A stretch of DNA of 64,000 nt from CAZHRC01 sp964533865 (lineage in GTDB: Bacteria > Bacillota > Clostridia > Tissierellales > Peptoniphilaceae). Position 1 is the stretch's first letter; each line of letters opens with the position of its first letter. Shown here piece by piece: positions 45,387-53,895 of the stretch. The position numbers and the translations under genes are program-made. The DNA is taken from contig CAZHRC010000001.1 in the NCBI GenBank assembly GCA_964533865.1, forward strand, positions 186,001 through 250,000, given 5' to 3'. The notes below the pieces were generated by a model. The model was not told where the DNA came from and did no database searches. It saw only the letters and a program-made list of their open reading frames with translations.

Positions 45387-47741
45387 ATGATCGCTATCAG
45401 AAAAGATGAGTTATCTAAACGCGTTGTGGCAAATCTTTACGGACTCTATGCTAAAGATATTACCACAGCACATAAAAGAGAGGTTTACAACGCCTTAATA
45501 CAATCGATATGTGAAATCATCGGAAAAAGTTGGAGTGAATACAACAATATAACTCATGAGGGAAAGACGGTCTACGTCTTTTCCTTTGAGTTAATGACAG
45601 GGAAGTTTTTGCCTCGTAACCTATTGCTCATGGGTGCGTATGATATATGTCATGAAGTCATGAAGTCATTGGGGTACGATCTGGAAGAAATCATAAAAGA
45701 AGAAAAGGATATGGGCTTAGGCTATAGCACCATAGGATCTGTAACTGCTGATATTCACGATTCTATGGCAACTCTTGGCATTAAAGGGTTTGGATACGGT
45801 TTACGCTATCGAAAAGGAATGTTTGGACAAGATCTAGGCGGCGAATTAGTCTTAGATGATCGTTTCTTATCGATGTCTTGTCAGACGTCATGGGAGCACA
45901 AGAAGTCATTTTATCATGACGTAAGGTTTAATGATTTTACTGTGCGTGCCGTTGCCTATGACATTCCAATTGTTGGTCAATACAATGACATCGTCAACAC
46001 GGTGAGGCTTTGGAGTTCTGAAGCGGTTAACCCTGTAGAGTTTACAGAATTTTCTAAAGGGGATTTTGAGAAAGCGTATCGTGAGCAATTGAGAGCTAAG
46101 TCCATCGTGGAGTTTTTATACCCTGACGACAGTCTTGTTGAAGGAAAAAAATTAAGGATTATTCAAGAGTATTTCTTTGCATCGGCCACGATAAAAGATA
46201 TTCTGCGAAGATTCTTTAAAAACACCCCAAAACGAGATTTAAGAGAGCTATCATCAGAAATAGCGATTCATATCAACGACATCCATCCGTCCTTTACAAT
46301 TCTTGAACTCATCCGCATTGCTGTTGATGAACATAGCCTTTTACTCGATGAAGCATTGAAATTGACTCGGGAAATTTTTACATTTATGAATTTCTCTGTG
46401 ATGGGTGAATCGATGGAGTCATGGGATCTCCATATTTTAGAAGATTTGATTGGTGGCATGGTTCCGCTTATTCGATTGATTGATGATCGTCTGCATGTTG
46501 ATTTGAAAAAAACATCCTTAGATGACACCCTAATTGCCGACCTTAAGATCATTAAAGGCGGGCATGTTGATATGACGAACTTGGTCCTCTACACATGTAA
46601 AAATTATACAGGACTATCTCTGGCACATTCGGTGGTATTAAAAGATTTTGAACTACCTCATCAAGCATCTTTTTATAAAGCGAAATTCAAAACAACACAA
46701 ATTGGTATTCTCCATCGCCATTGGTTGGAAGGAAGTAACCCGAGTTTATATGAGTACCTTTCAGATCTTATTGGAACAAGGGAAGCGTTAGTAGCTTCAG
46801 ACTTTAGAAAACTATCGCGTTATTACGACAATCAAACCGTACTCGATGACTTATACCGCATCAAATCACGTGATAAGCAAAACCTATCCTCGATTATTTA
46901 TGACAGGTATCGAATAAAAGTCAATCCTTATTCGATCTATGAGATGCAACTCGACAATATTCATGAAAATCGCCGTCAACTACTTAATGCACTTGATATT
47001 GCTTCAGTGTATTTTAATCTGAAAGATAATGCAAACCTAGATATATCGCCTCGGACCTACTTTATTGCGGGCAAAGCGGCTTTTGGTTATTATATGGCTC
47101 AAGAAATCGTATCTCTTATCAATGCACTTAGTAAGATGATCAATAATGATCGCCACATCAAGGATAAAATTAAGGTTGTATTTCTTGAAGATAACAATAT
47201 AGGGACGACGAGTCTTCTAATTCCATCTGCCGACATTAGCCAGCAACTGGCAACTGCATCGAAGGAATCTGCTGGGACGACCATGCTGAAATTGATGGCA
47301 AATGGTGCAGTACCGGTAGCGACGCAAGATGGTCTGATGATGGATGCCGAACAGACGATGAATTCACGGCCTTTATTCACTTTTGGATTGTCGATAAAAG
47401 AAGTCTACGATGCTCACCGAACCAATAGTTACCAACCATCCGATTATTACAAATCCAATGACGAAATAAAAATGGTCATTGATCGTTTGATCAGTTTGCC
47501 TTGGGAAGTTTTTCCCTATGATTTTAATCGAATTTTTAACACCATTATTCGTTACAACGACAGTTTTCTCGTATTACGAGATCTTCCGGAATACATGAAA
47601 ACACAAACTTTGGTGACAAAGGCTTATATGGATAAATACGCCTGGCAAAAACTATCCTTAGAAGCCATAGCTCTTACAGGAGACTACTCTATGGATGAAA
47701 CGGTGAAGCACTTAGCAAAATATTTATGGGAGAATCAGTAA
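45387..47741 (+). CDS. Glycogen phosphorylase homologue with a degenerate active site
   Basis: 784 residues, near full length for GT35, aligning across the entire family. The PLP lysine is kept (K635 in GTTMLKLMANGA). However, the catalytic block VKRIHEYKRQ of true phosphorylases reads LDNIHENRRQ (residues 522-531), so the positions of K568, R569, Y573 and K574 in rabbit muscle enzyme are D, N, N and R. The Gly-rich GNGGLGR loop is GYSTIGS (112-118), the S of EASGT is A (E627-S-A629), and NGxxPRRW is IGILHRHW. I infer loss of phosphorolysis. A glucan- or PLP-binding regulatory or structural role is possible. Reading frame, RBS (TAGGAGA) and operon position are intact. Confidence 0.88.
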   Translation: MIAIRKDELSKRVVANLYGLYAKDITTAHKREVYNALIQSICEIIGKSWSEYNNITHEGKTVYVFSFELMTGKFLPRNLLLMGAYDICHEVMKSLGYDLEEIIKEEKDMGLGYSTIGSVTADIHDSMATLGIKGFGYGLRYRKGMFGQDLGGELVLDDRFLSMSCQTSWEHKKSFYHDVRFNDFTVRAVAYDIPIVGQYNDIVNTVRLWSSEAVNPVEFTEFSKGDFEKAYREQLRAKSIVEFLYPDDSLVEGKKLRIIQEYFFASATIKDILRRFFKNTPKRDLRELSSEIAIHINDIHPSFTILELIRIAVDEHSLLLDEALKLTREIFTFMNFSVMGESMESWDLHILEDLIGGMVPLIRLIDDRLHVDLKKTSLDDTLIADLKIIKGGHVDMTNLVLYTCKNYTGLSLAHSVVLKDFELPHQASFYKAKFKTTQIGILHRHWLEGSNPSLYEYLSDLIGTREALVASDFRKLSRYYDNQTVLDDLYRIKSRDKQNLSSIIYDRYRIKVNPYSIYEMQLDNIHENRRQLLNALDIASVYFNLKDNANLDISPRTYFIAGKAAFGYYMAQEIVSLINALSKMINNDRHIKDKIKVVFLEDNNIGTTSLLIPSADISQQLATASKESAGTTMLKLMANGAVPVATQDGLMMDAEQTMNSRPLFTFGLSIKEVYDAHRTNSYQPSDYYKSNDEIKMVIDRLISLPWEVFPYDFNRIFNTIIRYNDSFLVLRDLPEYMKTQTLVTKAYMDKYAWQKLSLEAIALTGDYSMDETVKHLAKYLWENQ

Positions 47742-47742
47742 A

Positions 47743-49632
47743 ATGCACAAATCAAAATCTCATAAGAAGATGGGTGCTTTATATTCAAAAGAACAAACCA
47801 CATTTAGAGTTTGGGCTCCAAATAAAAAGACAATGGAACTTCTTGTTTTTAAAGAGTATAATCAAGTTCGAAGGCAATCCATTCCCATGACTTACGTAGC
47901 CGACGACTGTTATGAAGTAACGATAAAAGGCGATCTTAATGGCGTGTATTATACTTATCTGATCGATGGAAAGTATGAAGTCACGGATCCTTATAGTGTT
48001 GCAAGCTCAATCAATAGTAAAAAATCTTGTGTGATCGATTTATCGATGACCCACCCAGATGGTTGGGATACACATCGTAATCCGGAAACAAGTGCAAAGG
48101 AAGCGATCATCTACGAGGTGCATATTAAAGACTTTACTAGTCTCGAAAGTTCAAAGGTTTTAAATCGCGGCAAATATATAGGGTTTGTAGAGACTCCTTT
48201 GCGTGCTGACACCGAAATGACTACAGGGATAGAGCATCTCATCGAATTAGGTGTGACACATGTGCACCTTCTTCCAGTTTATGATTTCATTACTGTTAAT
48301 GAAGAACCGGACCGTTTTTTTGACGACGACAATTACAACTGGGGTTATGATCCCGAGCTTTATAACGTGGTCGAAGGATCTTACTCAACGGACCCTTATA
48401 GCCCCTGGACGCGAATTCGAGAGTTAAAAACCATGATTATGGAGCTACACAACGCAGGTATTTCCGTCATCCTCGATGTGGTTTATAATCACACCTACAA
48501 AACCCTCGATTCAAATTTTAATATGTTAGCGCCGAATCAGTACCATAGAATGTGGGATGAAAAGTCATTTTCAAACGGCTCTGGTTGCGGAAATGAATTT
48601 GCAACAGAATCCCCTATGGGGCGGCACTTTTTAATTGAATCTCTTTGCTACTGGGCGAGAGAGTTTCGTATCGATGGGTTTAGGTTTGATCTTATGGCCT
48701 TAATTGATCTGGACTCTATGGTTATAGCAAGAGAAAAACTGATCGAAATCAATCCCAACATGATCATCTATGGTGAACCTTGGATGGCATTATCATCAAC
48801 TCTTGCAATGGAACAACAAATACGCCCGGGCACTCAGCGAGGAAGAGGGTTTGCGTTATTTAACGACATATACAGAGACTCGTTGAAAGGTGATAACGAC
48901 GGATATGTGAAAGGTTACATCCAGTCAGACTATCGATTTAAAAATGCAGTAGAAACAGGTATTGCAGGGTCAATTCATTATGACACAGCACATATCGGCA
49001 CCAGTCAAGAACCAAGCGAATCCATTAATTATTTTAACTCCCATGACAATTTAATCATTCAGGATAAAATGGCGTTATTATTTGGTGAGTCAAAAGACAT
49101 CCGTCGTTTAACAAAATTACTTTACGGTATATTATTTACAAGTCAGGGGATACCGCTGATTCACAGTGGAAATGAGTTTTTAAGATCTAAAAAAATGGTC
49201 CATAACAGCTACAATGCACCGCTTTCAGTCAATGGTCTTGACTGGACGTTAAAAGAGATAAACAGAGATATTTTTTACTACACGAGAGACTTAATCGCTC
49301 TTCGAAAAGAATATGATGTGTTTTGTCTTAAGGCAGAAGAAGTCAGGAATCGGTTAAATTTTATTAAAAACTTGCCAGACTCAATGATTGGTTACACTTT
49401 AAGTATGTTGAAGAATAAAGTGCTACTTATTATCCATAATGCAAAATGGGAGAATGTGACTTTCGACACTACTGATGTATGGGAAGAACGCGGGCAAAAA
49501 CCCATCGTGGCATACCAAATATTTAGCTCATTGGGCAAAACGATGAAGCGCGTAGAGAGGATATTACAGCTTCGTAAGCTGTCGACATCAATATATATTT
49601 ACGAGTTAGAAGATTATTACGAATCAGTTTAA
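47743..49632 (+). CDS. pulA: Type I pullulanase/glycogen debranching enzyme
   Basis: 629 residues, GH13 subfamily 14-like. Hydrolyses alpha-1,6 links. CBM48-like N-terminus (FRVWAPNKKTMELLVF). The pullulanase signature YNWGYDP is present. The barrel motifs are intact: VVYNHT, GFRFDLMALI (nucleophile Asp), IYGEPWMAL (acid/base Glu) and YFNSHDNLI. No signal peptide, so it works on cytoplasmic glycogen. It starts one base after the phosphorylase-like stop, with RBS GGGAG inside that gene. Confidence 0.92.
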   Translation: MHKSKSHKKMGALYSKEQTTFRVWAPNKKTMELLVFKEYNQVRRQSIPMTYVADDCYEVTIKGDLNGVYYTYLIDGKYEVTDPYSVASSINSKKSCVIDLSMTHPDGWDTHRNPETSAKEAIIYEVHIKDFTSLESSKVLNRGKYIGFVETPLRADTEMTTGIEHLIELGVTHVHLLPVYDFITVNEEPDRFFDDDNYNWGYDPELYNVVEGSYSTDPYSPWTRIRELKTMIMELHNAGISVILDVVYNHTYKTLDSNFNMLAPNQYHRMWDEKSFSNGSGCGNEFATESPMGRHFLIESLCYWAREFRIDGFRFDLMALIDLDSMVIAREKLIEINPNMIIYGEPWMALSSTLAMEQQIRPGTQRGRGFALFNDIYRDSLKGDNDGYVKGYIQSDYRFKNAVETGIAGSIHYDTAHIGTSQEPSESINYFNSHDNLIIQDKMALLFGESKDIRRLTKLLYGILFTSQGIPLIHSGNEFLRSKKMVHNSYNAPLSVNGLDWTLKEINRDIFYYTRDLIALRKEYDVFCLKAEEVRNRLNFIKNLPDSMIGYTLSMLKNKVLLIIHNAKWENVTFDTTDVWEERGQKPIVAYQIFSSLGKTMKRVERILQLRKLSTSIYIYELEDYYESV

Positions 49633-49646
49633 GGAGGGGTTTGAGT

Positions 49647-51335
49647 ATGTACATGGAACGCTACGAAGAATGGCTTAACAATCCGTATTTTGATGAAGAG
49701 ACCAAGGAAGAGTTGCGCCAAATCAAAAATAACACCGCAGAAATAGAGGATCGGTTTTATCAAGATCTTGAATTTGGTACGGCGGGATTGAGAGGAAAGA
49801 TAGGTGCGGGAACTAATCGTATGAATCAGTATACGGTTGCTCAAGCGACCCAAGGTCTAGCCGATACCATACGAGCCGCAGGCGAGGAGGCTGCAAAGAG
49901 AGGAGTGGCGATCAGTTATGATGTCCGCCATAAATCAAAGGAATTTGCAGAGATTACCGCTTCGGTCCTTGCAGCAAATGGGATAAAAGTATACTTGCAC
50001 AAAGACATCCAACCAACGCCTGTCTTATCCTATAGTATTCGAAAACTAGGGACAATTTCAGGCGTCATGATTACAGCTAGTCATAACCCTCGAGAGTACA
50101 ACGGGTACAAGGCTTACTGGGAGGAAGGGTCACAAATTCTAGAAGCAATTGCCGATCAAATTCTCACTAATATCAGTGAAATTAAAGATTTTTCCGAGAT
50201 AAAAACCATGACTTTGGATGACGCATTAGCTAGTGGTATGGTCGAATACATCGGAGATGACCTCATCGAAGCCTATCTACAAGATGTGTTAGATCTTTCG
50301 ATCCATGACGATATCGACAAAGATATCAATATCGTCTACTCACCATTAAATGGCACAGGAGAAAAACTTGTAACCGAAATTCTAAAACGTCGCGGATTTA
50401 CAAATGTATCCATCGTTGAAGAGCAAAGACTCCCAGATAGCGATTTTACGACAGTTGGTTATCCAAACCCAGAAGATCCCAAGGCTTTTAAATACTCTGA
50501 GGCATTAGGTACAAAAGTTGGTGCAGACATACTAATCGCTACCGACCCTGATGCTGATCGACTAGCGATGGAAATCAAAGCAGATGACGGAACCTACGAA
50601 TTTGTAAACGGAAATAGAATCGCAGCGCTCTATGTCAATTACGTTCTTTCTCAATTGGAAGCAACCCATGCGCTGCCATCCGATGGGGTTGTGGTGAAAT
50701 CAATTGTAACAGGTGATTTGGGCAGTGCCATCTCTAAGAAATACGGTATAGAAATGGTGGAAACCCTAACAGGATTTAAGAACATTTGTGGCATTGCCAA
50801 CGAGATCGATAAATCCCAAAAGGGGACATTTATTATCGGTTATGAAGAAAGTATTGGCTATAGTTACGGATCAAACGTTCGCGATAAAGACGCAGTGAGC
50901 TCGGCGATGATGATAGCAGAGATGGCTGGTTTCTATAAAAAACAAGGTCTTGGATTAAGAGATGTTCTCAATCGATTATACGCTGAGCACGGTTACTACA
51001 CGGATAAACTTGTTTCCTTAACATTAGAAGGATCCGATGGTCAAGCGTTAATTAAACGCATCATGGAAGAGTTCCGTTTAAATCCAATAAAAGAAATCGG
51101 TACGATGGCATTGGAGACAATCGTCGACTACGCCAATGATGAAACGGGACTACAGAAATCAAATGTGTTAAAATATTTCTTTGACGATGGTTCCTGGTAT
51201 GCTTTAAGACCTTCTGGCACAGAACCAAAAATAAAGCTGTATATTAATACAAGAGGTACTAGTGTAGAAGACGGTATTGAAAAGATCGCGGCGATTGAAT
51301 CGATAGCATCTCAAAAAATTCATAACGTAGAATAG
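49647..51335 (+). CDS. pgcA: Phosphoglucomutase/phosphomannomutase (alpha-D-phosphohexomutase)
   Basis: 562 residues from ATG 49647. Interconverts glucose-1-P and glucose-6-P, linking glycogen to glycolysis. Four-domain motifs: GTAGLRGKIGAGTNRMN, phosphoserine loop TASHNPREYNGYKAY, metal loop ATDPDADRLAM, sugar loop GYEESIGYSYG, and phosphate-binding RPSGTEPKIKLY. AAGGAGG precedes it by nine bases; TTG 49641 and ATG 49653 are alternatives. Confidence 0.94.
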   Translation: MYMERYEEWLNNPYFDEETKEELRQIKNNTAEIEDRFYQDLEFGTAGLRGKIGAGTNRMNQYTVAQATQGLADTIRAAGEEAAKRGVAISYDVRHKSKEFAEITASVLAANGIKVYLHKDIQPTPVLSYSIRKLGTISGVMITASHNPREYNGYKAYWEEGSQILEAIADQILTNISEIKDFSEIKTMTLDDALASGMVEYIGDDLIEAYLQDVLDLSIHDDIDKDINIVYSPLNGTGEKLVTEILKRRGFTNVSIVEEQRLPDSDFTTVGYPNPEDPKAFKYSEALGTKVGADILIATDPDADRLAMEIKADDGTYEFVNGNRIAALYVNYVLSQLEATHALPSDGVVVKSIVTGDLGSAISKKYGIEMVETLTGFKNICGIANEIDKSQKGTFIIGYEESIGYSYGSNVRDKDAVSSAMMIAEMAGFYKKQGLGLRDVLNRLYAEHGYYTDKLVSLTLEGSDGQALIKRIMEEFRLNPIKEIGTMALETIVDYANDETGLQKSNVLKYFFDDGSWYALRPSGTEPKIKLYINTRGTSVEDGIEKIAAIESIASQKIHNVE

Positions 51336-51359
51336 CTCTACTGAAATATAGGAGGAAGA

Positions 51360-51935
51360 ATGGAACTTTTAGAGAAAAAAATTCAAGAATCGGGAAGGGT
51401 ACTGCCTGGCAATATACTCAAGGTCGATAATTTTTTAAATCATATGATTGACGTCGAACTTTTTGATGAAATGGGTAAAGAATTTTATAATCACTTCAAA
51501 TCTAAGAAAATCGACAAGATTATCACTATTGAAGTGTCAGGAATTGGTCTTTCCGTCGCGACAGCGCGCTACTTTAAAGTGCCTGTACTTTATGCCAAGA
51601 AGACGGAATCTAAGACGCTAAGCGATAATTGCTATGTGAGTCAAGTCTATTCCTATACTAAGGCAACAACTTACAATATCCGTGTGGATAAAAACATGTT
51701 AACACGAGGTGAGCATGTATTAATCATCGATGATTTTCTAGCAAACGGAAAGGCCCTAGAAGGCTTAATTGACATAGCAGACCAAGCGGGTGTCGTTATT
51801 GAAGGCATAGGCATTGCTATCGAAAAAGGGTTCCAACAAGGCGGGACGATGATTCGCGATAAGGGATACGAAATCCAATCCCTGGCCATCGTAGATTCTT
51901 TGGACAATAACAAGGTGACGTTTAGACAGCAATAA
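51360..51935 (+). CDS. xpt: Xanthine phosphoribosyltransferase
   Basis: 191 residues, full length for the Xpt family. Converts xanthine and PRPP to XMP. Motifs: VLPGNILKVDNFLNHMID, ITIEVSGIGLSVATARYF, and the PRPP loop VLIIDDFLANGKAL. RBS AGGAGGA. No purine riboswitch is visible in the 24 bases separating it from the mutase, so it appears to ride on the glycogen operon, an unexpected setting. Confidence 0.94.
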   Translation: MELLEKKIQESGRVLPGNILKVDNFLNHMIDVELFDEMGKEFYNHFKSKKIDKIITIEVSGIGLSVATARYFKVPVLYAKKTESKTLSDNCYVSQVYSYTKATTYNIRVDKNMLTRGEHVLIIDDFLANGKALEGLIDIADQAGVVIEGIGIAIEKGFQQGGTMIRDKGYEIQSLAIVDSLDNNKVTFRQQ

Positions 51936-51991
51936 CATCTAAGCTAGAAAAGTTTACACGATCGAAAAACCATCGAGTGAGATAGGATTAG

Positions 51992-52037
51992 AAAGTAGCC
52001 AAAAACTCAACGTTGAGATTTGGCTACTTTTACTTTT
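51992..52037 (+). terminator. Intrinsic terminator after the glycogen operon
   Basis: AAAGTAGCCAAA pairs perfectly with TTTGGCTACTTT, with an inner CTCAACGTTGAG palindrome, followed by a T-rich run (TACTTTT). Confidence 0.85.
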
Positions 52038-52088
52038 CATGTTCATTTTTAGCAATATATGGTAAGATTATTCAAAGGGGTGATGACT

Positions 52089-52601
52089 ATGGACGCTATT
52101 TTTAACCTTTTAGAAGAATTTTTTGCTCTAAAGGTTCTAGGCGATCTGACACTTTATGAACTCACGGCGATGATTTTCAAATACATCTTTGTTTTTGTCG
52201 TCTATTATTTTATTTATAATATTATTAAAATGATCTACCTGGATATCAGAGATACTCAAAAAATGGGGTACGCTGCTAATACCTACTTAAAGTTGATCAA
52301 CCGGAAAGAACAGCTCCCATTCAATGTCCAAGAGCATTACTATATTGGGAAATCTACGACGATAGGAAGAGATGATTCAAATACGATCTCTATCAAAGAC
52401 CGATACATGTCAAAAAAACATGCCCAAATCATCGAGGATGAAGGTATATTCTTTCTAGAAGACTTATCGTCAGCAAATGGCACGTTCCTCAACGGTGAAG
52501 AAATAAAGGATGCTATCGAACTTAAAGACAAAGATATCATCGATATTGGACAGATTGAGTTTTTGTTTGTTGATAGTGGTGAGGGTAACGATGAAGAATA
52601 A
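52089..52601 (+). CDS. Membrane-anchored FHA domain protein
   Basis: 170 residues. One strong membrane span (about 20-45, IFKYIFVFVVYYFIYNIIKM), then a cytoplasmic linker and an FHA domain with the phosphothreonine-binding residues in IGRDDSNTISI, RYMSKKHAQI and LSSANGTFLNG. No Ser/Thr kinase is encoded nearby. ATG 52089 is eight bases after AAGGGG; ATG 52083 is possible. It overlaps the SEDS gene by 11 bases. FHA-SEDS-PBP sets are known in Gram-positive elongation/division loci, where FHA proteins link phospho-signalling to wall synthesis. Confidence 0.88.
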   Translation: MDAIFNLLEEFFALKVLGDLTLYELTAMIFKYIFVFVVYYFIYNIIKMIYLDIRDTQKMGYAANTYLKLINRKEQLPFNVQEHYYIGKSTTIGRDDSNTISIKDRYMSKKHAQIIEDEGIFFLEDLSSANGTFLNGEEIKDAIELKDKDIIDIGQIEFLFVDSGEGNDEE

Positions 52602-53895
52602 TCTACTTCGACTTAATAATCAGGCGAAAAAGCAAAGTTCAAAGCGAGGTGTATATTTTGAAAATATGCTTAGCCTGATTCTTATTTTTCAGCTGCTTGC
52701 GCTTATCTTGGTTATTTTTCACGATAGGGAAAGCTTAACGAGTCATCGATTGATATTTTCCTTATCTTTAGTAGCGGTAGTTTTTTTAGGAAATAGCATA
52801 TTGCCAAAAGTTTCCAAAGGTGATCACTATCTACTAATGACCTCGAGTATGTTGTTTTCAATTGGAGTTATTGTTATCTACCGTTTGGATCCAGGCAATG
52901 GGATTAAACAAATTGTTTGGTTTACCGTTGGATTATTAGCGTATTATATGACACAGCTATTTTTGAAAAAAATTGATGGATGGGAGAAATGGACGGCCTT
53001 TTATTTGGGGTTGGGTGCGGGTTTATTTGCAATTACATTTTTGTTTGGGCGCACCATCAATGGCGCTAATAACTGGATTACAATAACTGCACCATTTACT
53101 TTCAGTTTTCAGCCTTCTGAAATTACTAAAATCGCACTTACGTTTTTTATCTCATCCTATTATTTCAAGTATGATAAATTTTCAAAAATGCCCTTTGGAA
53201 AATACTATATGTGCGCAGCAGTTTATGTTTTTATCGGGTTCTTAGCAATCCAGAAGGACCTAGGGACGGCGATTATCTTTTTTGGGTTGATGATGTGCTA
53301 TTTATTCATTTTTGAAAACGACCGTAAAATGATTTTGATCAATTTAGGTCTTGCTATCGTCGGTGCTGTATTCATGCTCATGATATTTTCCCATATCCGT
53401 GTACGTATTATTACGTGGATTGATCCGTGGAGTCATATTGACGACTTAGGATACCAAATCACACAATCGTTATTTGCCGTGTCCAGTGGTGGCTTCTTCG
53501 GCTCTGGAATAGGGCTAGGCAGACCAGACCTCATACCACTTCCGGATTCGGACTTTATTTTTGCGAGTATTTGTGAAGAGATGGGGATATTCATGGGAAT
53601 GGCTGTTGTGATGTTGTTCTTAATCTTGGTGTATAGGGGCTACAAAATTGCTCTGGAGCAAAAAAACTTGTTTTTTAAACTCGTAGCCTTTGGCATATCC
53701 ACGTTATTTGCTGTGCAAGCTCTGATCATTGTTGCTGGAGTATTGAAACTCATCCCTCTGACGGGGGTGACAATCCCCTTTGTGAGTTATGGAGGGAGTT
53801 CCATTCTTTCTAGCTTTATTCTGTTAGGTGTTTTGCAGTATACCTCTGAAGAAATAAACCCAAAGGAGGAGTATGACAGTGAAAAATCTGAATAA
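52591..53895 (+). CDS. SEDS family glycosyltransferase (FtsW/RodA/SpoVE type)
   Basis: 434 residues with about ten to twelve membrane spans. Conserved SEDS elements: FSFQPSEITKIAL, IQKDLGTAIIFF (essential Asp), YQITQSLFAVSSGGFFGSG, PDSDFIFASICEEMG and LTGVTIPFVSYGGSSIL. The VSYGGSS ending is the general SEDS type. The Lys/Gln-rich N-terminal 20 residues are cytoplasmic. ATG 52591 lies inside the FHA gene, and the end overlaps the PBP gene by 23 bases, so the three are translationally coupled. Partner transpeptidase is the next gene. Confidence 0.91.
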   Translation: MKNNLLRLNNQAKKQSSKRGVYFENMLSLILIFQLLALILVIFHDRESLTSHRLIFSLSLVAVVFLGNSILPKVSKGDHYLLMTSSMLFSIGVIVIYRLDPGNGIKQIVWFTVGLLAYYMTQLFLKKIDGWEKWTAFYLGLGAGLFAITFLFGRTINGANNWITITAPFTFSFQPSEITKIALTFFISSYYFKYDKFSKMPFGKYYMCAAVYVFIGFLAIQKDLGTAIIFFGLMMCYLFIFENDRKMILINLGLAIVGAVFMLMIFSHIRVRIITWIDPWSHIDDLGYQITQSLFAVSSGGFFGSGIGLGRPDLIPLPDSDFIFASICEEMGIFMGMAVVMLFLILVYRGYKIALEQKNLFFKLVAFGISTLFAVQALIIVAGVLKLIPLTGVTIPFVSYGGSSILSSFILLGVLQYTSEEINPKEEYDSEKSE

